64,000 nucleotides of DNA from the NCBI GenBank assembly GCA_016871755.1, contig VHCJ01000007.1, positions 62,001 through 126,000 on the forward strand, given 5' to 3'. The notes below the pieces were generated by a model that was not told where the DNA came from, made no database searches, and was given only the letters and a program-made list of their open reading frames with translations. How positions within the stretch are numbered: position 1 is the stretch's first letter; every line of letters begins with the position of its first letter. This DNA comes from Verrucomicrobiota bacterium (GTDB lineage Bacteria > Verrucomicrobiota > Verrucomicrobiia > Opitutales > Opitutaceae). Positions 57,264 to 64,000 of this stretch are shown in pieces. Position numbers and translations under genes: made by a program.

Positions 57264-58151
57264 ATGCCCCGCCTCGCTGCTTTTCCCAAGGACTTCATCC
57301 GCGATCTCTGCACGCCGCAGGGCATGACCCTGCAGGCGTGGGTGGACCTGGCGGCACCGCTGCGGCTGGATGGCTTGGAATTCTACAGCGGCTTCTGGGA
57401 ACTCGCCGATCGCAGTCGCTGGGCCTCGATCCGGCGCAGCGTGGAAGGCGCGGGGATGACGATCCCGATGCTCTGCTGCTCGCCCGACTTCAGCCTGCCC
57501 GAGGGCGAGGCGCGCCAGCGGGAAATCGCCCGCGAGCAGGACATGATCCGCATGGCGGCCGAACTCGGCGCCCGCTACTGCCGCGTCCTCTCCGGCCAGC
57601 GCCGCCCCGAGCTGACCCGCCAGCAGGGTCTCGATCTTGTCGTCGGCTGCATTGAGGCCTGTCTCCCCGTGGCCGAGTCCTGCGGCGTCACGCTCATCCT
57701 CGAGAATCACTACAAGGACGATTTCTGGAGCTACCCGGAGTTCGCGCAGAAGATGGATGTCTTCTGCGAGCTGGTGGACCGCCTCCATCACCCGCATTTT
57801 GGGGTCAACTACGACCCCAGCAACGCGTTCCTTGCCGGCGATGATCCGCTGGAGCTGTTGCGGCGCGTGAAGCACCGCGTCGTCACGATGCACGCGAGCG
57901 ACCGCACGCTGATCTCCGGCACCCTAGAGGACCTGCGGCGCGAGGAGGGCGGCGTCGAGGGGTACGTGAAGCGCCTGCGGCACGGGACGATCGGGCGCGG
58001 GTTGAACGACTACGACGCGATCTTCCGGGAGCTGCGCTCGGTCGGCTTCGAAAGCTGGATCAGCATCGAGGACGGCGTCGAGGGCATGGACCAGCTGGTG
58101 GAAAGCACGAACTTCCTGCGGCGGAAAATCGCCCAGCACTGGGGTGCCTGA
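57264..58151 (+). CDS. Sugar phosphate isomerase/epimerase (xylose-isomerase-like barrel)
   Basis: A 295-residue TIM barrel of the AP-endonuclease-2/xylose-isomerase-like family. Metal ligands are likely in LILENHY, HFGVNYDPSN and the His of VVTMHASD, plus the final Glu in SIEDG. Such enzymes interconvert keto sugars or epimerise them (e.g. L-ribulose, D-tagatose). It ends the operon, so the cluster may turn a polyol or sugar acid into a central sugar phosphate. Confidence 0.88.
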   Translation: MPRLAAFPKDFIRDLCTPQGMTLQAWVDLAAPLRLDGLEFYSGFWELADRSRWASIRRSVEGAGMTIPMLCCSPDFSLPEGEARQREIAREQDMIRMAAELGARYCRVLSGQRRPELTRQQGLDLVVGCIEACLPVAESCGVTLILENHYKDDFWSYPEFAQKMDVFCELVDRLHHPHFGVNYDPSNAFLAGDDPLELLRRVKHRVVTMHASDRTLISGTLEDLRREEGGVEGYVKRLRHGTIGRGLNDYDAIFRELRSVGFESWISIEDGVEGMDQLVESTNFLRRKIAQHWGA

Positions 58152-58225
58152 CGGCCTCGCGCCGCCTCCCTGCACCCGACCGGCTCCGCCGGTCGCCGGG
58201 AACGGGATCGGACGCCCCGCATACC

Positions 58226-59551
58226 ATGAATTTCCTCCTCGAGCTTCTCATCCTGTTCCTGCTCCTGCTGCTCAACGGCGTCTTTGCGATGGCGGAGATT
58301 GCCGTCGTCTCCTCGCGCAAGGCGCGACTGAAGAAGCTGGCGGACGACGGGTCCGCGCGGGCCCGGGTGGCGCTGTCGCTGGCGAACAGCCCGGACCGTT
58401 TCCTTTCGACCGTGCAGATCGGCATCACGCTGGTCGGCGTGCTGGCGGGTGCGTTCGGTGGGGCGACGCTCTCCGAGGAGTTCGAGCCGGCGATCGCGGC
58501 GGTCCCGGTGTTGAGCCCTTACGCCGGCATCATCTCGCTGGCTCTGGTCGTCGGCGCGATCACTTACCTCTCGCTCGTCATTGGCGAACTGGTGCCGAAG
58601 CGGATCGCGTTGTCCAACCCTGAGCGCCGGGCGATGCTGGTGGCGGGGGCGATGACCGCGCTCTCGCGCTTCGCGGCCCCGTTCGTGTGGCTGCTAACCG
58701 TGTCCACCAACGTCGTGCTCAAGGCGTTCGGCCTCGGCAAGGAGGTGGAGGCTCCGCCTTCCGAGGAGGAGGTGACCCACATGATCGAGCAGGGCACCAC
58801 GGCCGGCGTCTTCCACAAGGCGGAGCGGGCGATGGTCGAGGGCGTTCTTCGACTCGACGAGCGCTCGGTCACCGAGATCATGACCCGCCGCCCGAAGATC
58901 GTCTGGCTCAACGTCTCCGACACCGATGAGGTCAACTGGCGGAAGATCGTCGCCAGCGGCCATTCCCAGTTCCCGGTTTACGAAGGCACCCGCGACCATG
59001 TGCTGGGCATGGTGTCGGTGAAGTCGCTCTGGGCGAACGCGGCCGCCGGCGTGCCGAACAGCATCCGCAACCACCTCATGCCGCCGCTGTTCGTGCCGAC
59101 CACGATCAACGTCGTGCAGCTCTTGGAACTGTTCCAGAAGTCGGGCAAGCACATCGCCCTCGTCACGGACGAATTCGGCAGCGTGCAGGGGTTGGTGACG
59201 CTGATCGACGTGATGGAGGCGATCGTCGGCGACCTCCCGGAGCCCGGCGACCGCCGCTCGCCCGACGCGCAGCAACGCGAGGATGGTTCGTGGCTGGTCG
59301 ACGGCAGCATGGGCATCGACGACTTTCGCCGGCGCTTCGGCCTGCCTCCGCTGCCCGGACAGGACGACGGTGATTTTGAAACGGTGGGCGGCTTCATCGT
59401 GGACCGCCTCGGCCGGATCCCCAACGCCGGGGAGCACTTCACCTGGAACAGCCGGCGGTTTGAGGTCCTCGACATGGACCGGCACCGCGTGGACAAGATC
59501 CTGCTCGGCCCGCCGCCCCCGGCCCCGCCGGCGCCGCCCGAGGCGGATTGA
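58226..59551 (+). CDS. CNNM/CorC-type transporter-associated protein
   Basis: A 441-residue membrane protein often annotated as hemolysin. A DUF21/CNNM membrane domain of about four helices (residues 1-170) is followed by a tandem CBS pair (about 195-335; TEIMTRRPKIVWLNVSD and HIALVTDEFGSVQGLVTLIDVMEAIVGDL) and a C-terminal CorC/HlyC domain (about 350-430). The family exports Mg2+ or Co2+ rather than lysing cells. A Pro/Ala tail ends the protein. A strong terminator follows 49 bases downstream. Confidence 0.92.
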   Translation: MNFLLELLILFLLLLLNGVFAMAEIAVVSSRKARLKKLADDGSARARVALSLANSPDRFLSTVQIGITLVGVLAGAFGGATLSEEFEPAIAAVPVLSPYAGIISLALVVGAITYLSLVIGELVPKRIALSNPERRAMLVAGAMTALSRFAAPFVWLLTVSTNVVLKAFGLGKEVEAPPSEEEVTHMIEQGTTAGVFHKAERAMVEGVLRLDERSVTEIMTRRPKIVWLNVSDTDEVNWRKIVASGHSQFPVYEGTRDHVLGMVSVKSLWANAAAGVPNSIRNHLMPPLFVPTTINVVQLLELFQKSGKHIALVTDEFGSVQGLVTLIDVMEAIVGDLPEPGDRRSPDAQQREDGSWLVDGSMGIDDFRRRFGLPPLPGQDDGDFETVGGFIVDRLGRIPNAGEHFTWNSRRFEVLDMDRHRVDKILLGPPPPAPPAPPEAD

Positions 59552-59600
59552 TCCCACGAGCGCGCCGCAAGCCCGGTGCGCCCCGAGGGGCAAAAAAAGT

Positions 59601-59640
59601 GGCGGGCCGTGTACCCCTACACGGCCCGCCTTTGCTTTCT
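59601..59640. terminator. Strong bidirectional intrinsic terminator
   Basis: A perfect 13-bp stem (59601-59613 with 59618-59630) with a CCCC loop is followed by a T-rich TTTGCTTTCT run and preceded by AAAAAAA (59592-59598). It can therefore terminate transcripts from either direction. It closes the CNNM gene. Confidence 0.92.
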
Positions 59641-59650
59641 TAGTTACCCC

Positions 59651-59671
59651 AAAACTCCCGCTAGGCGGGAG
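59651..59671 (-). terminator. Minus-strand hairpin with T-run
   Basis: CTCCCGC (59655-59661) and GCGGGAG (59665-59671) form a 7-bp stem with a 3-nt loop. On the minus strand it is followed by TTTT. It would terminate a minus-strand transcript arising from 59680-59830. Confidence 0.55.
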
Positions 59672-59830
59672 AAGTGTTCTTACAGGTCAGACAGAACTCC
59701 ATGCCGAAGGTTCCGTCAATCTTCACCGCACGATTTTCCGACCTATTAGCGGCGGACCATGACCCTGTAAGCTGGGACGAGGCAGTGGGGCCTGAATTAG
59801 CACGTAAGCGTTTCTAGTTTAGCGGATTAT
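59655..59830 (-). ncRNA. Candidate structured RNA in the intergenic element
   Basis: Read on the minus strand, CTTACAGG (complement of 59764-59771) can pair with CCTGTAAG (complement of 59679-59686). This closes a domain of about 90 bases that contains further short stems, and the element ends in a terminator-like hairpin. Composition is clearly less GC-rich than its surroundings. I do not recognise it as tRNA, tmRNA, 6S, SRP or RNase P RNA. A 13-codon ORF (59661-59702, minus) with a CxxC lies inside, with its stop in the hairpin loop. Confidence 0.35.
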
Positions 59831-59875
59831 GAATTGATTCGACCTCATTGCCGAGACTTTGCAGGGTTTTTCTCC

Positions 59876-61234
59876 GTGAACCCCCTTGAAGCACCCTTCA
59901 CGGTTACCCGGCGTCGTTTTTTTCAGCGCTGCGCGACGATCGCGGCGGCCACTGGTCTTCCGATCTGGTTTATTGAAAGGCAGTTAAGTGCCAACGAGGC
60001 AGCACCCACCCCAGTGTCGGCGAATGATCGCCCGGGGGTGGCTCTGATCGGTTGCGGGGGGATGGGGACGGTGGATGCGCGGAACGCGGCGAATTACGGC
60101 GACGTCGTCGCGGTCTGCGATTTGGATGCGGACCATGCGGCGGCGGCGGCGACGGCGCTTACGGTGGAGGGCAAGCCGGCGCCGCGGATGTACGGTGACT
60201 TCCGGCGAGTCCTGGAGCGTCCGGACGTGCAGATCGTGCTGAACGGCACGCCGGACCACTGGCACACGCTGGTGAATCTTGGGGCGGTGCGGGCGGGCAA
60301 GGACGTGTACTCGGAGAAGCCTTTGACGCTGACGATTGACGAGGGGCGGCGGCTGGTCGCCGAGACGCGCCAGCATGCCCGCGTGCTGCAGACGGGCACC
60401 CAGCAGCGCAGTTCGCAGCGCTTCCGACTGGCGTGCGAGCTGGTGCGCAATGGCCGCATCGGTCGCCTGCAGGACGTCAAGGTCTGGTTGCCGGCGGGAC
60501 TCCGGGAGGGCCCCTTCGCCTCGGCGGCGGTGCCAGCGTCGCTTGACTGGGACTTTTATCAGGGACAGGCCCCGCAGGTCGACTACGTGCCGGAGCGGGC
60601 GCACGTGAAGTTCCGCTTCTGGTACGACTATTCCGGCGGGACCACGACGGACTGGGGCGCGCACCACATCGACATCGCCTCGTGGGCCATCGGCCAGACC
60701 GCCCCGGTGAAGGTCGAGGCCACCCGGCTTTCCAAGCCGATCCCGGGCGGATTCACCGCCGTCAGCGACTACGAGGTCTGGTTGACCTACCGGGATGGCG
60801 TGCGGCTGACCGTGGCGACGACGCGGGATGACGACATTTTCGGGCGGGTGGCGAATCCGCAGGGTCAGCGCAATGGCCTCCGCTTCGAGGGTGCCAACGG
60901 GTGGATCTGGGTGAACCGCAGTGAACTCCGGGCCAGCGACCCGGAATTGCTCCGGACACCGCTTGCCGCCGATGCGCTCCGGCTCCCCGTCAGCAACAAT
61001 CACATGGAGAACTTCATCGACTGCGTCCGGTCGCGCCGCGATCCGATCTGCGATGTCGAGGTGGGGCATCGGTCGGCGATGGTCTGCCATCTGGGCACGA
61101 TCGCGGTGCGCACTGGCCGCGCGCTCACGTGGGATCCCGAGGCCGGACGCTTCGTCGGCGAGCATGCGGCGGAGGGCAACGCCCACGTCGCCCGGGAAAT
61201 GCGGGCACCCTACGACTACAGCTTCGTGACCTGA
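59876..61234 (+). CDS. Tat-exported Gfo/Idh/MocA-family oxidoreductase
   Basis: A 452-residue oxidoreductase. A twin-arginine signal (TRRRFFQRCATIAAATGLP) precedes the Rossmann domain, with GVALIGCGGMGTVDARNA and YGDVVAVCDLD. SEKPLTL carries the conserved catalytic Lys, and the C-terminal beta-sheet domain follows. Tat export with bound NAD(P) cofactor fits periplasmic Gfo/Idh enzymes. The GTG at 59876 is preferred, with GCAGGG eight bases upstream; a TTG at 59834 is also in frame. The sugar substrate is unknown. Confidence 0.88.
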   Translation: MNPLEAPFTVTRRRFFQRCATIAAATGLPIWFIERQLSANEAAPTPVSANDRPGVALIGCGGMGTVDARNAANYGDVVAVCDLDADHAAAAATALTVEGKPAPRMYGDFRRVLERPDVQIVLNGTPDHWHTLVNLGAVRAGKDVYSEKPLTLTIDEGRRLVAETRQHARVLQTGTQQRSSQRFRLACELVRNGRIGRLQDVKVWLPAGLREGPFASAAVPASLDWDFYQGQAPQVDYVPERAHVKFRFWYDYSGGTTTDWGAHHIDIASWAIGQTAPVKVEATRLSKPIPGGFTAVSDYEVWLTYRDGVRLTVATTRDDDIFGRVANPQGQRNGLRFEGANGWIWVNRSELRASDPELLRTPLAADALRLPVSNNHMENFIDCVRSRRDPICDVEVGHRSAMVCHLGTIAVRTGRALTWDPEAGRFVGEHAAEGNAHVAREMRAPYDYSFVT

Positions 61235-61268
61235 GCGGCGGCGCGGAGGGGCTCGTCGGGACGAAATC

Positions 61269-62867
61269 ATGATGGCGGTGAGGCAAGGCGAACATCGGCT
61301 GAAAGCCCGGGCTTACGGGCACCGTCGCGCGTGGCTCTGCGGCTGCCTTGTCGCGGGGCTGGCGATGACGCTGGCGGAGCCTTCGGCTGCGGGTGCATCG
61401 GCTGAAGCGCCCGCAGAGCGGCCCTTGCCGGCTGCCATCAGCGCCGCCGCGCTGCGGGCGGAACTGGAGGCGCGGGTCGCCGCGCCGCGTTTCGCCGGCG
61501 CCCTGTGGGGGGTCAGCGTGGTGTCGCTTCAGACCGGGGAGGTCCTCTTTGCCCACGGCGCGGAACGGCGGATGAGCCCGGCGTCGAATACCAAGCTCTT
61601 CACGGCGGCGCTCGCGCTGGACCGCCTCGGCGGGAAGAGTCGCTTGGCCACGCGCGTGCTCGCCACGGGGGCCGTCGATGCCTCCGGTGCGCTTCCCGGC
61701 GACCTCGTGATCGCCGGGCGCGGCGATCCCGGCTGGAACCCGCGCCGGTCGGGTCAGGCCTGGGCGGACGTGTTCGCGCCCGTCGTCGAGGTGATCCGGC
61801 GTGCCGGCGTGCGGCGGATCACCGGGGACGTGATCGCGGATGGGACCTACCTGCGCGTGCCGCCCCACGGGGCGAGTTGGACGGCGGATGACTTGATGGA
61901 GGACTACGGGGCCGAGGTCTCCGGCGTGGTGCTCGACGAAAACTACGTGGAGATGGACGTCGCGCCGGGAGCGACGCTCGGAGCCCCCGCGACGATTTCC
62001 TGGCGGCAGCCGGGGCATGGTCTGGCGCTCGACGCCCGCGTTATCACGGGCCCGGCGGAGTCGGTGCCCGCGCTGCGCGTCGTCCGCCTCCCGGGGGAAT
62101 CGGTGGTGCGGGTCTTTGGAAGCATCCCGCTGGGCGGGAAGGCCCGCCTGCTGGAGGCGACCGTGCCGCGCCCCGCGGCGTGGTATGCGTCGGAGCTCAT
62201 CGCGGCGTTGCGCGTGGCCGGCATCGCGGTGGACGGGCGGCCGCGCGGCGTGCGCTGGCCGGAGGCGCCGGAGGAGCCGCGGGCGTCGGTCGTTCTTGGC
62301 GCGGTCGAATCGCAACCCGTGCGCGACCTCGTCCGGGTGATGATGAAGGATTCGAACAACCTGCGGGCGAGCCTGCTCTTTGATTTGGCCGGTGAACTCA
62401 CCCGGCTGCCCGGGACCCCTGCGTGGCGGACGTCGGAGGAACTCGGCGCTGCGGACCTGCAGGCGTTCCTGGCCGAGCGCGGGATCCCGGCGGACGAGGC
62501 GATCCTTGAGGAAGGTTCGGGACTTTCGCGCAACAACCTGGTCACCCCGGCGGTGATCGTCGCCCTGCTTCAGCGCATGGCGGGGCACCGCGAGGCGGCA
62601 GCGTGGTTCGATTCGCTTCCGGTGGCAGGGGTGGACGGCTCCTTGGAAACGCGCTTCCGCGGTGGACCCGCGGAACGGCGGGTGTGGGCGAAGACCGGTA
62701 CGCTGCGCTGGGCCCATTCCCTCTCGGGCTACGTCGACACCGTGGGCGGGGCGCGGCTGGCATTCTCGGTGATGCTGAACCGCCACCGGGTCGAACCGGG
62801 TGCGCCGGCGGCCCGGGCCGAGCTGGACGCGTTGGTGGATCGGCTGGTGGCGTACGGCGGCCGCTGA
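61269..62867 (+). CDS. dacB: D-Ala-D-Ala carboxypeptidase/endopeptidase (PBP4, S13 family)
   Basis: A 532-residue exported serine peptidase. The active-site SxxK is SNTK (Ser106, Lys109), SxN appears as SNN in MMKDSNNLRASLLF, and KTG in VWAKTGTLRWAHS. A domain of about 170 residues interrupts the catalytic fold between SxxK and SxN, as in PBP4. It trims or cleaves peptidoglycan cross-links in the periplasm. The signal peptide has a long basic N-terminus. Confidence 0.93.
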   Translation: MMAVRQGEHRLKARAYGHRRAWLCGCLVAGLAMTLAEPSAAGASAEAPAERPLPAAISAAALRAELEARVAAPRFAGALWGVSVVSLQTGEVLFAHGAERRMSPASNTKLFTAALALDRLGGKSRLATRVLATGAVDASGALPGDLVIAGRGDPGWNPRRSGQAWADVFAPVVEVIRRAGVRRITGDVIADGTYLRVPPHGASWTADDLMEDYGAEVSGVVLDENYVEMDVAPGATLGAPATISWRQPGHGLALDARVITGPAESVPALRVVRLPGESVVRVFGSIPLGGKARLLEATVPRPAAWYASELIAALRVAGIAVDGRPRGVRWPEAPEEPRASVVLGAVESQPVRDLVRVMMKDSNNLRASLLFDLAGELTRLPGTPAWRTSEELGAADLQAFLAERGIPADEAILEEGSGLSRNNLVTPAVIVALLQRMAGHREAAAWFDSLPVAGVDGSLETRFRGGPAERRVWAKTGTLRWAHSLSGYVDTVGGARLAFSVMLNRHRVEPGAPAARAELDALVDRLVAYGGR

Positions 62868-62874
62868 GGTCCAC

Positions 62875-63056
62875 GGCGGGAGCAGAGGCTGCTTCGCGGG
62901 AGCCGAGACTGTGTAGCGGGAGAGGAGACGGCGCGGCGGGTGCGGAGACGGCGTGGCGTGAGAGGAGACGGAGCGGGGGGAGAGGAGAGGGCGAGACGGC
63001 GTGGCGGTGGGAGAGGCGGCACGGCGGTGGGGGAGGCGGGACGGCGGGTGGGAGTG
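62875..63056. repeat. Degenerate 20-bp tandem repeat, about nine units
   Basis: The gap after dacB is filled by imperfect units approximating GGCGGGAGAGGAGACGGCGT, each about 19-21 bases, with one longer unit near 62971-63003. It is purine-rich on the plus strand and unlike the adjoining coding sequence. The remaining bases to 63194 show no gene. Confidence 0.65.
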
Positions 63057-63194
63057 CTGCGCCACCGCGAAGACGGCGGCGGTGATCGCGGCGGGCGCGC
63101 TGCGGTGCGGCGGGGTGGCTGTGCGTCTCGCGCCGACGGCCTGCTCGATTCAGGGATTGCGGCGGTGCGGTGACGCGGCTCGGCTCGGGGGACC

Positions 63195-64000
63195 ATGAGT
63201 GGATCCGGACGACTTGCCTCCCTCGACGCGTTTCGCGGGGCGACGGTGGCGGCGATGCTGCTGGTGAACAACCCCGGCTCGTGGTCGCACGTCTACCCGC
63301 CGCTGCGGCATGCGCCATGGCACGGATGGACGTTCACCGACCTGATCTTCCCGTGCTTCCTGTGGATCGTGGGCCTCTCGATGGCGCTGTCGTTCGCCCG
63401 CCGCGCCGACCCCGCCGACGCGGCGGGCGTCGAAGGTGGCTTGGGCTCGGATGGTTCCGGCCCGGGCGGAGTGGCCCGGGGAGGCGGTTCAAGTCGCGAC
63501 CTCGGTGTGGTGCGGCACATCTTCACCCGCTCGGCGATCCTCTTCGGCCTCGGCCTGTTCCTCGCTGCGTTTCCGTTCGGGCTTCTCGGCGATCCGTTTT
63601 CGCTGGCGACCCTGCGGATCCCGGGAGTCCTGCAGCGCATCGCGGTCTGTTTCTTGATCGCGAGTCCGTTCGTGCTCCATGGCACGTGGCGCGGTCAAGT
63701 GCTGGCGGCGCTGGGGTTGCTGGTGGTGTACGCCGCGCTGCTGCTCGCGGTGCCGGTACCGGGATACGGTGCCGGGGTGCTTGAGCCGGTGGGCAACCTT
63801 CCCGGCTGGATCGATGGCCGCCTGCTCGCCGGGCACACCTGGTCGGGCGCGCCGGCGCCGGGCTTCGATCCGGAGGGCATTCTCTCCACGCTCCCGGCGA
63901 TCGCCTCGACCCTGCTGGGGGCGGCGGCGGCGCCGCTGCTGCGGTTGCCCGTCGCGCCGGCTCGCCGCGCCGGGGCCTTCGTTCTGCTGGGCGCCGGCCT
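63195..64000 (+). CDS. Heparan-alpha-glucosaminide N-acetyltransferase-like membrane protein (partial)
   Basis: The reading frame is open from an ATG at 63195, with GGGGGA five bases upstream, to the window end; 268 codons are visible and the C-terminus is missing. The N-terminus has RLASLDAFRGATVAAMLLVNNPGSW and HAPWHGWTFTDLIFPCFLWIVGLSMAL, hallmarks of the HGSNAT/DUF5009 membrane acyltransferase family, and more helices follow. These enzymes use acetyl-CoA on one side to acetylate sugars across the membrane. A Gly/Ser-rich loop (about residues 77-100) lies between the second and third helices. Confidence 0.85.
   Translation, partial: MSGSGRLASLDAFRGATVAAMLLVNNPGSWSHVYPPLRHAPWHGWTFTDLIFPCFLWIVGLSMALSFARRADPADAAGVEGGLGSDGSGPGGVARGGGSSRDLGVVRHIFTRSAILFGLGLFLAAFPFGLLGDPFSLATLRIPGVLQRIAVCFLIASPFVLHGTWRGQVLAALGLLVVYAALLLAVPVPGYGAGVLEPVGNLPGWIDGRLLAGHTWSGAPAPGFDPEGILSTLPAIASTLLGAAAAPLLRLPVAPARRAGAFVLLGAG

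Noticed and set aside
59641-59830. Identification of the intergenic element as tmRNA, SRP RNA, 6S RNA or RNase P RNA.
   Set aside because: None of the conserved cores (for example the SRP GGAA-loop domain or tRNA-like ends) is present, so it is left as an unnamed candidate.
62875-63056. The tandem repeat as a CRISPR array.
   Set aside because: Units are about 20 bp, directly abutting and degenerate, with no spacers and no cas genes.

Overview
The window is 64 kb of very GC-rich DNA, apparently chromosomal, carrying about 48 supportable protein genes and one tRNA. The gene content points to the Planctomycetes-Verrucomicrobia-Chlamydiae superphylum. It has an adjacent DUF1501 / Planctomycete-cytochrome (DUF1549-DUF1553) pair, a PVC-type haem-binding dehydrogenase with a C-terminal cytochrome c, a Tat-exported Gfo/Idh/MocA oxidoreductase, and a large TonB-dependent receptor. 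An Opitutaceae-like verrucomicrobium is my best guess; this is inference from gene families, with no rRNA in view. Many starts lack a Shine-Dalgarno sequence, so start choices often rest on domain boundaries.

Layout. 0.1-15.4 kb is a scavenging and secretion block: SGNH hydrolase, DUF1501 and cytochrome/DUF1553 proteins, a propeller-like exported protein, a TonB receptor, an AbgT transporter and the PVC haem protein. 15.5-22.3 kb holds a three-module desaturase-Rieske-reductase fusion, a double-thioredoxin exported protein, and a tandem of amidohydrolases in which the second copy has lost its metal ligands. 22.4-34.3 kb is housekeeping: sugar kinases, FKBP isomerase, glycosyltransferase, carB, purU, a TPR membrane protein, tRNA-Pro(UGG), a LysM protein, a Nudix hydrolase and a PaaK-like adenylate-forming enzyme. 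34.5-40.5 kb has sdhCAB, a LEA14-like lipoprotein and lysA.

40.8-44.6 kb is the most unusual part. A 66-residue ORF with a well-formed double-glycine leader is followed by only the first 18 codons of a C39 leader peptidase. That remnant then runs directly into the 3' end of a convergent 1150-residue gene that I interpret as a PPi-type phosphoenolpyruvate carboxykinase. 44.8-48.9 kb has small membrane proteins, an orphan fdhD, a TPR protein, an ArsR regulator and metW.

48.9-58.2 kb looks like a sugar uptake and catabolism region. It has a ribose-type ABC transporter (permease, binding protein, ATPase) on the minus strand, metX with an Ala/Gly-rich insert, then a divergent four-gene operon: hexulose-phosphate-synthase-like lyase, zinc alcohol dehydrogenase lacking the structural-zinc cysteines, SDR and TIM-barrel isomerase. 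The operon has a good sigma70-like promoter. 58.2-64 kb has a CNNM/CorC protein with a strong bidirectional terminator, a structured intergenic element, a Tat-exported oxidoreductase, a PBP4-type peptidase and a truncated heparan-glucosaminide acetyltransferase-like membrane protein running off the end. Three intergenic regions carry degenerate purine-rich tandem repeats.
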